Assembly: GCA_009746045.1 (NCBI GenBank)
Contig: RPFO01000089.1
Coordinates: 1,103,364 to 1,167,363 of the forward strand
Direction of reading: 5' to 3'
Source of the DNA: Mesostigma viride
Taxonomy: Eukaryota > Streptophyta > Mesostigmatophyceae > Mesostigmatales > Mesostigmataceae
DNA: 64,000 nucleotides
Shown here: piece by piece, positions 34,196-45,402 of the stretch
How positions within the stretch are numbered: position 1 is the first letter of the stretch
How the letters are laid out: each line of letters begins with the position of its first letter
Notes under the pieces: generated by a model
The model's database searches: none
What the model was told of the DNA's origin: nothing
The model's input: only the letters and a program-made list of their open reading frames with translations
Position numbers and translations under genes: made by a program

Positions 34196-34374
34196 GGTAC
34201 ACGCAATCCTACCGGTCTAAGCTATCTACAAAAAGCTCCTTGATATGCTGCACAGGTGGTTGTAGAGGATGATGGTGGTAACGTTGATGATGTATCGGCT
34301 GAGTGTGATGATGCACAGCCAAAGGATTACATGGAATACTGTCATAGCTAGGTCTGTAGTGCAAATGACTCATT

Positions 34375-35961
34375 GTGGGAATGAGGAGGCAACAATCATA
34401 TCAAGGAGTCATATGGCTCAACACCACAGATGAAGCACTTCTTGACCACTTCAAGCAGGACTTTATCATCACGTGTGTTGACAAGAGTGCCAACAACTTT
34501 GCTTTTATCTGCAAGAAGCACTACCTTGCTACGTTGCAACACGAGTTGGCGTCCAGCCCTACCTATGTTCAGCGTGCACAGTCCACCGCCAGTATCACTG
34601 CTGCTCATCGGGCTTTTCTGCACAGCCAAAACATTGTTGCTCGTGCCTTCCTTAAGCGGCAGCGACGCGCCACCACCACTACGTTCCCATATCTGTATCT
34701 CACTCTTAAGCTGCACAAAACTCCTGTTGCTTTGCGCACCATTGCTGCGTCGCATTCCGCCCCACTGATGCCTCTATCGAAACTCATCTGCCATGCCTTG
34801 AATGCTCTTCTCCCCGAAGCCAATGCATTATGGGTGAAGGTTCTGTCGAATGCCGGGTATGAATGCGCTGGTAGTTGGATCGTCATAGACTCAGCCCAAG
34901 TACGCCTACGCCTTGCCGCCCTTAGCCGTTCTAAGACAGCAGCAGAGAAGCTTATACCTATGCCCATAGCCACCTATGATTTCACCACTCTATATACCAC
35001 ACTAGATGTGCACGATTTGAAAGCTCGTTTAGATAGCCTCCTTACTCGTCTGTATCAAGGAGACAACCACCGCAGGCCAGAAATTGTCTGTATGCACGTA
35101 GGCCTCACGGGCGCAACCACCTGCACGTGTGTGTGTGTTTCTCAGACCAAGCCCACGGCAACGTGGCTCTCAGGGATTGCGGCAGGTGCTATCGTGCGGG
35201 ATGCTTATAATCATATCGTCCTGAAGGCTGACCTTGTTCATTGGATCTCTTATCTTGTTGATAACACCTACATTTGTTTTGCGGGCGATGTATACCAACA
35301 AGCTATCGGCATCCCTATGGGCACTAACTGTGCCGGGCTCCTTGCAAACCTCTATCTATACACTCATGAGCTTGCATTCATGGAGAATTTCATTGCCTCA
35401 AATGATGATGTTCTCATCAGGCGTTTTATCCACACATGTCGATACATTGATGATGTTATTGCTTTCGACAACCCTGATTTGGCAACCCACTTTGTGTATC
35501 ACCGCTGGTCTGCCTGGCATCTACCTGCAAGCGTCCCTCACATTAAAGCTCACGTCAGAGGATACTAGTTGCAATTACCTCGATCTTAACATTACCCATA
35601 ACAAGAAGGGCTGGCGTACGGCTGTCTATGATAAGCGCAAGGATCCTATAAATATCAGCAAATTCCTTTTATTCACTACCCCGATATTCACAGTCTCCTT
35701 TCCCACACAGCAAAATATGGTGTTGTTCTTAGTCAGTTGCATCGTTTTCCCCGTCTTGGTTCTTATCATGTCGATTTCATCACGACTCTTGTTGAACTCT
35801 TGCATCTTTTGTTGGTCAAAGACTATGACCGAGACATTATGCTCCGTCAAGTCCGGTGTTTTTTGCAACGTCACCCACATCTGTTCGGTGCTGCCCCTTG
35901 GCACAAGCTCTACAAACAGGTCGTGGACCGGCTGGATCGCGTAGTATCTCCGCACATCTGA
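34375..35961 (+). pseudogene. Penelope-like element reverse transcriptase (frame-broken)
   Basis: The main frame (34375-35568) has the PLE-type RT series: LYLTLKLHKTPVALRTIAAS, then PIATYDFTTLYTTLDVHDLK, GIPMGTNCAGLLANLYLYTH and RYIDDVIAFDNP (YIDD catalytic box). A +1 change near 35505 continues as CNYLDLNITHNKKGWRTAVY and DKRKDPINISKF. A further -1 change near 35680 leads to the thumb-like SQLHRFPRLGSYHVDFITTL and LLLVKDYDRDIMLRQVRCFL, stopping at 35959-35961. Penelope-like elements copy themselves by target-primed reverse transcription. I see no GIY-YIG endonuclease after the RT. An unusual segment between ARLDSLLTRLYQGD and WLSGIAAGAI may be an insertion, because it starts with a word found elsewhere in this window. 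Confidence 0.8.
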
Positions 35962-36417
35962 ACCCTGTGATGCCAGATCTCCTCTGCGGCCGTTCCGAGC
36001 TTGGCACTGGATTCGTTGTCCACATCGTCGCGTCGCTGCAGCAACACGATGTTTTCTGGCATACGCGGGCTTTTGGTTCCCGCCGCACATTTCAAAGTGC
36101 TGTCCTCCGGATTTTTGCCTTTGCACCGTGTGCAGTTCTTGGACGTTTGGAATCATGGCATGGCTAACGTAATTACTGACTAGCTAGACCTTTTCAGTGG
36201 TTTTCCATTTGCGGGTATTTCCTCGTAAATGGTGGGAGAGCGATCGCAGCAATGGTGCTCACCACTAGACACTCCCGGCCAGTTAGGCTCGAAACACACG
36301 CCCTGATCAAGCAAGCTGTTTCCGGCCCCACCGTCTAGGTCATCTAGTCGCTCTACACGTAAGCCAGCCATAATTTCAATGCACAAGGCTACACATTTCC
36401 ATCACCATTCATATTCA

Positions 36418-36476
36418 TCATCCTGAAAGACTCGAACCCGCGGACACGATAACGGCAGGCTCGAGCTACCATGGTC
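36418..36476 (-). other. tRNA-like A-box/B-box remnant (SINE-like)
   Basis: On the minus strand GGTAGCTCGAGCC (A-box-like) is followed about 18 nt later by CGCGGGTTCGAGTCT (a good B box). Acceptor and T stems do not pair properly and no anticodon stem forms, so this is not a tRNA gene; a tRNA-derived SINE or pseudogene fits. Confidence 0.35.
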
Positions 36477-36520
36477 CGGATTCTCCCGATTTCTGGCCTG
36501 CGCTGGTTGTCTCGGTGATA

Positions 36521-36779
36521 CACATGACTATGACAAAAATTTTTCCCTATATGTTATGACGTGTTCTATAAATAGCTTACAACGCAGTATTAATTAATTA
36601 ATTAATTAATAGACATGTGACTGCGTCACGTGAGCATAAGTCCTCAGTGGGAGGGGAACATGGGATGGAATGGATTAATTAATCCGTGTTTTTTTTTTTA
36701 GAACGCGATATACTGCGTTGTAAGCTATTTATAGAACACATCATAACATCTAGGGAAAATTTTTTTTCATAGTCATGTG
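36521..36779. mobile_element. MITE with terminal inverted repeats of about 70 bp, TA TSD
   Basis: Left arm CACATGACTATGACAAAAAT through TATAAATAGCTTACAACGCA (36521-36588) is repeated inverted at 36711-36779 with a few mismatches; TA flanks both ends (36519-36520, 36780-36781). Total 259 bp, no coding potential. TA duplication suggests Tc1/mariner-type mobilisation. The centre holds TTAATTAATTAATTAAT and the word AGAACGCGATATACTGCGTT. Confidence 0.8.
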
Positions 36780-36781
36780 TA

Positions 36782-37540
36782 TACTTTCCTGAAAGCCCAT
36801 AAATCAAAGGATTTTTTGAGCTACTCAGACCTACAAAATGCTAATTCATTTGAGAGATACACTGGTTTGAATACAGGGGGGTCTGACCATGACCGCGATT
36901 TGTTGACCCTAGGTCACAAGTCATGTGCTTATTCACAAATGGTTCATGAAAAAAATCTGGCTTCTTGCACGAGCTATGGGCAACATATGCAGGCTCTGTG
37001 AAACAAAACTCAGGCCCATTGGGCCACTGGAGCTATTTTTTATTAGCATTACAATTACAACGCAGTACAACGCAGTGGGAAAAATGAGAGCCCTTCACAA
37101 CATGACCCAACGACACAAGCCCCATAAACGGGGATATCATGAGCTAGGAGGGTCAAAACGTTGAAAATAGGTGTTGTATAAGTTATACAGCATCAAACAT
37201 GCATCAAACATCATGACTGGATGACATAATATGACTGAATCAGGCAGCCATAGCCAAAGCATCATCCACTCTCACAACGTGTTGAGCACATGCCTCGTGG
37301 GAAGGGAGGCACTGGGTTTTCATTCCACAACGTGTGCAATACTGAAAGAAAGAGGCATGTGTAATGCAAGGCTTGGATAGGTTGAGTGATCCATGAGCTT
37401 ACATGCAGGCGAAGATGACGCTGGAATGCATGCTAGCAAATGGTGGCAAGATGCTAACAACGCATGATTATACACCATGATTATGGGCACCTAGCTGATC
37501 TTCTTGCACAATCAACGCAGTATAAACCATCAATATCCAA
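36782..37540. other. No recognisable gene
   Basis: Unassigned DNA. AACGCAGT words recur (37057, 37069, 37510), related to the MITE arm. Confidence 0.4.
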
Positions 37541-38253
37541 TCCTCACGATATATTCACGGCTTGAGGACGTATACAGCACCTAAATACTGCACGACTGCA
37601 ACCTGCTATGGCTGACATGCAAGCAACGTCGAGTAGGATGGCGGTCTTAGAGAGGCTGGGCAGAGGTCGGTAGAAATAAGTGGAAAACTGGCAGAAACTA
37701 GGTGGAAACACGATATACTTACGCCTGCAAGCACTATTGAGCCGGTGGCAGAGGCCATTTCCAGGAAAATACAGCATACCGTAGCAATAGCCACGGTCAC
37801 GCCTTACGCTATTTGCAGGCACCATCATGCCCGGAGCTACCCAATAAAAGTCTGCACAAATCTCGGTTTAGCCGAGAGTCCGGGCGTTCGGAATGAATAA
37901 ACATGTGTTAAGAAGTCGAAACACCATGGAAATACCAAGCATGGTGCCGCAGCAGACCCGAGTCCTGCCGTAATAATATGTATGCCGGTTTCCAGGGTTT
38001 CCGCATGAAAGTTGGGTGAGAAACTGGAAAAATCTACGTTTCCTTTGCCCCAGTACCTCAACAAACTCGTAGAAACCTCATTATCAACCTTTGAACGCAT
38101 CATCATGGTCGTGCCACCCAACAGCCACTGAAATTCGCGCGAAAACTGGCGAGATCTACCTGCCGCCATCGCCGTCGTCTTCACCTTCGTCCCGCGAAAA
38201 TGCCTGATTTCAGTGGTACATATTTGTTTGCAGCTGTCACAAAAAAAATCCAA
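37541..38253 (-). other. Possible spliced minus-strand gene, unresolved
   Basis: On the minus strand a hydrophobic segment VAIATVCCIFLEMASATGSI ends at a consensus GTAAGT donor (exon end 37723); a possible next exon reads SLSKTAILLDVACMSAIAG after CTCTGCCCAG. Upstream, a 138-residue ORF (37837-38253) includes REFQWLLGGTTMMMRSK. Joins could not be fixed by phase; no family recognised. Confidence 0.22.
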
Positions 38254-38349
38254 AAAATACCAGGATTTTTTCTTGAGTTCTACGGGATGTAAGGAGGCCG
38301 TCCACCGAGTTTCAGACCGAAAATCTCGTATCTACTGTGCCTGCCACGT

Positions 38350-38480
38350 GTCAGATTACAACGCGATACATCGCGTTCTAACCCTACAACGCGATACATC
38401 GCGTTGTAAAAAAACACGGGTTAATTAGACTCGTGCTCCCGTTGGGGAGTCACGGAGCATTAACCCCGATGGATGGATGG
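38350..38480 (+). repeat. Paired palindromes plus hairpin-family copy
   Basis: AACGCGATACATCGCGTT (8-bp arms) occurs twice, at 38360-38377 and 38388-38405, followed by TAAAAAAACACGGGTTAATT, then the hairpin-family core (38428-38455), TTAACCCCGATGGATGGATG and the CCTACCGGTCTAATCTATCT flank. Confidence 0.8.
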
Positions 38481-38978
38481 ATGGGTGCAAACATTCCTAC
38501 CGGTCTAATCTATCTACGTCGGCTACATACTACATCTATCTAACAGCATTCTAACTACAACATCTATCTAGACAGCCGCACGCTGCCCTAGGGGAGCTGT
38601 CTGGCGTGCCTCCCACGGGATTGCACACGCGGGCGCTTCCCCACTGGGGGGGGCTCGTTGTCCTCTATGACCTGGGCCCACTTGGCCTTGTCCATCATCT
38701 TCTTCCAAATCACAGATGGAATGGATGGTGTAAGCTATCTAGGTCCTAGTTACAGGGGTGTGGGCACCGCGGCCCGAATCGCTATCAATGCCATACTTGG
38801 TCACACGCGGAGCCCCCACAGACTTGGGGGTGGTCTCCTTCATCACTACTTGCCATCTATCCTTGCGCACCATCCGTGCCTCCATATTACAGACAAACCA
38901 GGAGGCTGCCCGGGTGTGAGCCCGTCACGTCTAGTGTAGCACATGTCCATGCCGAGTCTATCACGAAAAGTCCACGGG
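38481..38978. other. No recognisable gene
   Basis: Flank of the preceding repeat; possibly the 3' untranslated region of the minus-strand LINE fragment to its right. Confidence 0.35.
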
Positions 38979-39600
38979 TCAGCGGCCCTGCCGCGCGCGG
39001 CCGGGGGCACGCCAGGTGAGGACATATCGCCCAGGCTGGGCGGGCTTGGTGCCAGCTAGTCTATCCGATGTATCTACCTGATCTGTGCGGGCCAGGTGCC
39101 CGGCTAGGCCCAGGCGCCTGTGCCTAATAATGTGGGAAACATAGGGCAAATCAGCGTACAAATCCTCATTACTAATGTGCAAACCAAAGGGGGCCTTGCG
39201 CAGCATCTTGGTGACGGCGCCGTCGAGTCGTTGCTCCAGCTCCTGCGTCAGTGTCCACGTCTCGGCGCCGTAGGTCAGGATCGTCAGAATGGCGACCTTG
39301 AAGAGGTCACGCTTGACGATCCGGGGTAGGGCGGGGTTGCTCCACCAGCGGCGGTGGTCATGGAGGTGCGCCCACGCCATGCCGATCCGTGTCGTCATGT
39401 CGTCCTCGCAGTCGGGAAGCCAACTGCCGAGCAGCTAGAAGCGGCCTGAAGTAGGGTAGTTGACCTCGGCATCGTCTAAGAGGCGGAGTGTGGGTGGGGG
39501 CCCTGCCATGCCGAGGGCCAGGGGGTCTGTTTTGGGGCTGATTTCTAGACCAACCGCCCGAGCCTCGAGCGCCAGGCAGTCCAGCCAAAGTTGGGCAGTA
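38979..39600 (-). pseudogene. LINE reverse transcriptase, C-terminal fragment
   Basis: One frame with a single TAG (39435-39437) encodes the end of a non-LTR RT: LALEARAVGLEISPKTDPLA, GPPPTLRLLDDAEVNY, then LLGSWLPDCEDDMTTRIGMA (equivalent to YLGS... plus the D-x-Ri motif), then LTILTYGAETWTLTQELEQR and HIIRHRRLGLAGHLART. This is the thumb and tail typical of RTE/CR1-like elements. It ends at TGA near 38979 and starts abruptly at the TATCGCGTTCTAAAA repeat near 39600. Complementary in content to the 5' LINE fragment at 23206-25500, but a common family is only inferred. Confidence 0.75.
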
Positions 39601-39844
39601 TATCGCGTTCTAAAAAAAAAACACGGGTGAAGGCCAAAGTGCCTATAACCCCCCCTGGGCCCCCCACAAGCCTAGGCTGAGGCATTCAAGCGTATAACAC
39701 ATCACACATCACACACAGTGCTCGCAACAAAGCTATGTAAGGTCATGCGCGACCGCGGGATTTTGGTGGCCGAGGTCACCGCGACCGCAGGATTTCGGGC
39801 CGGGGCCGAGGTCACCCGCGACCGCAGCCCATAAACCCTTATAG

Positions 39845-40070
39845 AAAAAACACTGATTGGGTGGGGTTCGATTCTCCAGCATGAATCACAGCCTGGCATC
39901 GGTATGAATTCTGAGTATCCCTCAGTAAGGACACGGGCTCTGGAGCTTGGCAGCAGTTTGGTTGCCCAGGCTCTTTCTAATCTTTGGGGGTTATAATGAA
40001 AAAGGACTGCTCCGTGGCGGGAGCCAAATGAACGGCCGGGCGCCTGTGATAACTGTGAAAGACCTCAGGG
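39845..40070 (+). repeat. SINE-like repeat with tRNA T-arm motif
   Basis: GGGTGGGGTTCGATTCTCCA, ACAGCCTGGCATCGG and GGCGCCTGTGATAACTGTGA parallel the segment 12990-13215 in the LTR element. The T-arm-like hairpin (TGGGG/TTCGATT/CTCCA) holds a Pol III B box. No A box seen. Confidence 0.5.
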
Positions 40071-41093
40071 CCTGATTTCACTCCAAAAATGTGTTTTCCT
40101 AACTAATTGCAAAGGATTTTTTTTCGCGACTTCCGACTTTAAAAACGCCCCACGAAATACAACAAGAAGACTAGCAGACAAAGGTGACAGGGATGCAAAA
40201 GTCTCGCGAAGGCAAACCAGTAGGTGCTAGTGGTCTCAATGACAATCACAGATTTGAAGGGTAAAGATGCATCCTCTTACATAAATATGTTTTATGGGCT
40301 CGTCCACCGCAGGCAGATGAGCAACAGAATCGGTGGGTGGAGACAATGGTTCGTGCAGAGGGCGCATGGACACACCACTTGCACACCCTGGCAAAAGCCA
40401 CAGGCTAACATGCAAACACACAAAATAGCCTAAAGTGCCCAACCTACAGAGCATACCCTTGCCTCATGATACATTGTGCTTGCTATCCAGGGCAAGGGCT
40501 GGCCAAGGCAGGCCAAAGGGCTCCAGTAACCTAACCAAGAGTCAGACGGAAGCACTGCCATGAGGGCACCGCCTTGCACGACACCATATCACGGCAAGAT
40601 GGCTGGGTGGTGCAGCTAACCAAAACGGCTCCAGGGACCGCAAAATCTCCACAAGAACAAGCTGGTATTTACAAGAGTCCCCAGTTGTTTCGAACTACTT
40701 CAAAATCAGCATTCACCAGCATAAGGGTCTAAGGCCTGCGCGGCGAGAAAACCCCGGCAGATCCTGGTAAATCTTACCCCCGCTCCAGGGAAACCTGGTT
40801 GCAAACGCTTGACACTGCCGAGCCGTAAGGTAACCCACCCTCAACATGACAGGTAGCCGATCAGATCAAGGTGCTGCACCCCGTGTAGGTGCCCCGTACT
40901 TTCCCCTGTTGCCCTCCCCCCAGTCTGCCGTAGCAAGCCGCCAGGAAGAAAAGACCATTAGGCAAGCAAAGGGGTCAAAAGCATTCTTGAGAAGCTTTTG
41001 CAGTCCGCGCCCATCTGCTGGAGTGAGTGTCCCTCCGACAACCCCCCTGCCCACCCTGTGTCCTACCTCCTCCTTCAACCCCCGGTGGTCACT
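40071..41093. other. No gene; DXS 3' side
   Basis: No supported ORF. A minus-strand TGTAA lies at 40669-40673, about 420 bp past the DXS stop, and could be its poly(A) signal. Confidence 0.3.
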
Positions 41094-44000
41094 TTACGCG
41101 GGTGTGCGCGTCTCCAGCGCCTCCTTTGCCAGGCCCATGACAGACAGCGCGGTGGCCGCGATATGCGCCGCATCCAGACCAGCCTCGTCCAGCTGGTACG
41201 CGGTCGAGCCGTGCTCGATGAAGCGGTCGGGCAGGCACATGGGCCGCACCTTGACCTTGCCATCATCGAGCATGCCGTTGTTGGCCATGTAGTGCAGCAC
41301 GTGCGAGCCAAAGCCGCCGATGCTGTTCTCCTCGACGGTGATCAGCACGCCGTGGTCGCGCGCCAGCTGGCGGACCAGGTCCGTGTCGAGCGGCTTGCAG
41401 AAGCGCGCGTCCGCGACCGTGGCCGTGACGCCGCGGCCCGCGAGCACGTCGGCCGCCTGCAGGCACTGCTGGACGGTGGAGCCAAACGCGAGGAAGGCGA
41501 CGTCCTTGCCTGTGCGCAGGACGCGGCCCTTGCCGATCTCGAGCACGGTGCCCTTGTTGCCCTCGGGGAGGGGCACGCCGATGCCGTTGCCGCGCGGGTA
41601 GCGCACGCACGAGGGCCGGTCGTTGATGGACATGGCGGTAGCCACCATGTGCATCAGCTCGGCCTCATCCGAGGGGGCCATCACGACCATGTTGGGCAGG
41701 CAAGCCATGTACGTCACGTCAAAGGTGCCGCCATGCGTCGCGCCATCCGCGCCCACCAGGCCCGCGCGGTCCATCATGAAGCGCACGGGCAGGCACTGGA
41801 GCGCCACGTCGTGCACCACCTGTTCGCACGCCGTATAAGATTGCGTTCAGGGCAGGGATGGGGGCAATGAGGGTGGGGATCGGGGTCGGGGTGGATCGCA
41901 GACAGGAATGATCCACACGATGAGATTCAGGTCTACAAAGGCACAAGTGAGCACAGGCAGGACGCATGCAACCGCCCATCCTGCCACAGCCTTTCTACCA
42001 AATTCCGAATTGACAAAAGAAGGGTCTCCAGTCTCCACCCATCATAAGCCATGGACCCAATCCAGCGAGGACCTGGTTGCCCACTTCTCTCACCCACCCT
42101 TGCGGCTGCACAAGAACGACGGTGAAAGTTGTCTCCCATTTTTCTACTCTTACTCCCATCATGGGCCTCAAAGCGCCTGGCTTGGGACAAAAACAGGGCT
42201 GGGGCTTGGCCAGCAATCCTTAGTCCACCCATAGAAACACATCTCGACCCCCAGAGACCGTCTCGTCCATGCCCACCTATTCAGCGGGGCTTGGGGGACA
42301 TAGCCATTCATATCCACCGGAACAGGCTGCATCCCAGCGATCCTCAACACGGCCAGCCATCTCAAAACTTTCTTTCCTGCCCCGCCCACCTGGTCGTAGC
42401 CGCGCTGCAGGAACGTCGAGTAGATGGTGCAGAAGGGCGCAAGGCCCTCGGTGGCCAGCCCCGCGCAGAAGGTGACCGCGTGCTGCTCGGCGATGCCCAC
42501 GTCAAACGTGCGCTCGGGGAAGCGCTTCTGGAAGAAGTTCATGCCCGTGCCGCCACCCATGGCCGCGTGCACGCCCACCACACGCGGGTCGCGCTCCGCC
42601 TCCGCGATCAGCGCCTCGGCGAAGTACTGCGTGTATGGCTTGGTCTTGCTCTTCGACTTGTACTGCTTGCCCGAGACGACATCGAACTTGACCACGCCGT
42701 GCAGCTTGTCGCTCGCCTTCTCCGCGTGGTGGTAGCTGCGGGGGGGGGGGGGGGGTAGGAAAAAGCAAGAGGGAAGAAAGAAGGGGAAGGGAGCACGGAG
42801 AGCGATTAGGAAACAAGGAACAAGCGACTAGGAACAAGCGAATCCGGAGCTGGGAAACCAGCTGCAAGTGCCATAATTTGGGGATGGGGATAAACAACCT
42901 TTGAAACCAGGACCAGGGGATGATCTCCTTTGTTCGTTGAACTTCGGCCACACTCCTACTTGGCGGGAAACGCCAAGCACGGAAGCCCGAAACCTTCATA
43001 AGACATGCTGTTTCTGAGCCTGGCGGGGCAAGACACAAATGCCTCTGCTTTATCAAGGAGACAACAATGCTTTATGAACACGTCATCCATTGCTGGCCTA
43101 GACTACAGCGAGCACGTGCAGCGACCGGTGGCGCAGGTATTCTGGTGGTGAATTTTGGATTTGAATGATGGGCCAGTTCGCTGCTTCCAAGGCATGGCAG
43201 CGGGCAACATGGTCCCACCCCTGCCAGCACATCTTAAGTGGTCACCCTGGGATCTATTATACTGTGGGAGAAATGTGGTCAAGAATGCTTCCACCAACGC
43301 CTATGCCGCCATGGATCTGAGGGGCCCATGGTATGTGCCAACATGGGTTGGCAATTGTAGGATGTCTAGACAGCTTGCGGGCGCGAGGCGGGGGCACAAA
43401 AACTTGGGCTGGATAACATAATATTTGTGGAGGCATCCTGCCACAAATTACCAAGGGCCATACTTCCATACTCACAGGGTAAGGGAGGGTATAACGATCT
43501 TATATCTGGACATTCCAGTTCACCCTAACGAGCAAGCATTGCTCAAAACCGCTCACCTAATGCTGATCCAGTCAAGGCATAAGAGCCATCCACCAGAGAG
43601 CACACGCCAATGACTGGGGCATCTAGCAGACCCCCTCCACAAACTCAGAACCCTGGACCTACACAAAACAAACAGCACCTAAGCAAAATTGCAGGGGCTA
43701 CCATTACACTCACCCCTTGCCCTTGTCGGTCAGCACGTGGATGAGCACGGGTCCCAGCCCCTTGGTGTTCTTGACCTCGCGCAGGATGGTCACCAGGTCG
43801 TCCATGCTGTGGCCGTTGACCGGCCCGATGTAGTACATGCCCAGCTCCTCGAACAGCGTGCCCTTCTCGCCGCTGAACATGCCACGCGCGTACTCGTCCA
43901 CCTTGGACGCCACCTCGTGGATCGGCTCGCCCATGCGGATGGTCAGCTGCTTGGCAATCTCGCGCAGCTCTCGCAGCGGCCCCGATGCTTGCAGCCGCGT

Positions 44001-45402
44001 GAGGGCACCCGAGAGCGCGCCCACGGGCGTGGCGGGGCCGTCGAGGGTGGCCGTCGGGAGGGAGACCTGCTTGTTGTCGTTCAGGATGACAATCATGTTG
44101 CTGTCGAGGAAACCCGCGTTGTTCATGGCCTCATACGCCATGCCACCTGTAAGCGCCCCGTCACCAATAATTGCGATCACGTTGTTCTTGCCCTTCTTGA
44201 GGTCGCGCCCGACCGCCATGCCAAGCCCGGCCGAGATGGACGTCGACGAGTGGCCCGCGCCAAAGGGATCGTACTCGGACTCAAAACGGTTTGTGAAGCC
44301 GGAGAGGCCGTTCTCGGTGCGGATCGTGTGCATGCGCGAGCGGCGGCCCGTCAGGATCTTATGAGGGTACGCCTGGTGGCCGACGTCCCAGATGATCTTG
44401 TCGTCCGGTGTGTTGAACACGTGGTGTAGCGCGATCGTGAGCTCAACCACGCCCAGGGACGAGCCCAGGTGCCCGCCCGTCTTGGACACGGTGTAGATCG
44501 TCTCGTTGCGCACCTCGCGCGCGAGCTGCTCCAGCTGCGAGAGGGAGAAGTTGCGGATGTGGATTGGGTAGTTGACCATGTCCAGGAGCGGCGTCGGCGG
44601 CTTCTCCTCGGTGAATTGGTGCTGGCCTTGGGCAACCGCCGCTAGGGGCTCAGCCGGCTTGGAGGAAGCAATTGCGTGGAACTGCGGGGAGGGGGAAGGG
44701 GAGAGAGGTCGGCAGGGTGCAGCAAGGCATGCATGGACTACGGATCAGATGGCAAAAGATAACACAACGCATAGGCAGGTGATAACGCTCCTAGTCAGCA
44801 CACGGGAGCGAGCCCGTCGGGGATTTAAGTCGACCCCGGTGTGGTCGGAATTTCCGAGGTCACCGGACAGCATTGTATCCCACAGATGATGAAAACAAGG
44901 GGAAAACTTTTTCTCAAGTCCTGAATACTCAACAGCATCACAGCACTTAGCGGGCTTCCGAAGGAACTACATTGCTCCCCATCCGAGTATGCACATGCAT
45001 CAAAAAGTCATGATTACATATACCATATCAAATCATACGCAATTAACGGTCCTGATATGCAAATGTCACCATTAAAAGACCTAGATAATGTTCGGGACAC
45101 GTATACTAGGATGAAAGCTGCTGTATGATGTGGCATTTGTACGGCGACACGAATGCCTGGGTAAATCTGAGCGTGCAATGATGTCTCTACTGCTGCAGAC
45201 GATACACGTGAATATTTCGATGTCGTACCCGAGCCTTAGGGCGACCAAAACTCGCCCCGAGGGCCGGCCCTTGCCGAAGTCCCGTGAATTCATGCTGGGC
45301 GAGGTCTGACCGGCGTGAAGTCCTCGGAGTCGGGGCATTTAAGCAGCTCCCGCAGACTGTCCTAGGCGCTGCGGAAGCGGCGGCCGTAGCCATGTCTGCC
45401 AA
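41094..45402 (-). CDS. DXS: 1-deoxy-D-xylulose-5-phosphate synthase, plastidial, four exons
   Basis: Exons (minus) 45402-45229, 44681-43714, 42735-42390 and 41819-41094 give 737 residues, typical for algal DXS. The enzyme condenses pyruvate with glyceraldehyde 3-phosphate, using thiamine diphosphate, to make DXP, the entry step of the plastid MEP isoprenoid pathway. Exon 1 ([20 protein letters not shown], rich in Ala/Arg/Ser/Thr) looks like a chloroplast transit peptide. Exon 2 has [18 protein letters not shown] and the ThDP motif [18 protein letters not shown] ending in NDN. Exon 3 has [20 protein letters not shown] and [18 protein letters not shown]; exon 4 begins [20 protein letters not shown] and ends LETRTPA, TAA. 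Phases agree at every junction (0, 2, 0). Donors are GTACGA (weak), GTGAGT and GTGGGC; the intron 2 acceptor has a run of about 15 C. Exon 1 is less certain than the rest. Confidence 0.93.

Noticed and set aside
36418..36476. tRNA gene on the minus strand
   Set aside because: A and B boxes are spaced correctly, but acceptor, anticodon and T stems do not pair; kept only as a tRNA-like remnant.
37541..37830. Match of the hydrophobic exon to a known membrane family (root UVB sensitive-like)
   Set aside because: Only a few residues resembled that family and the exon phases could not be joined; left unassigned.
41094..44680. Bacterial contamination as the source of DXS
   Set aside because: The gene has three GT-AG introns in consistent phase and a transit-peptide-like first exon, and lies between eukaryotic retroelements.
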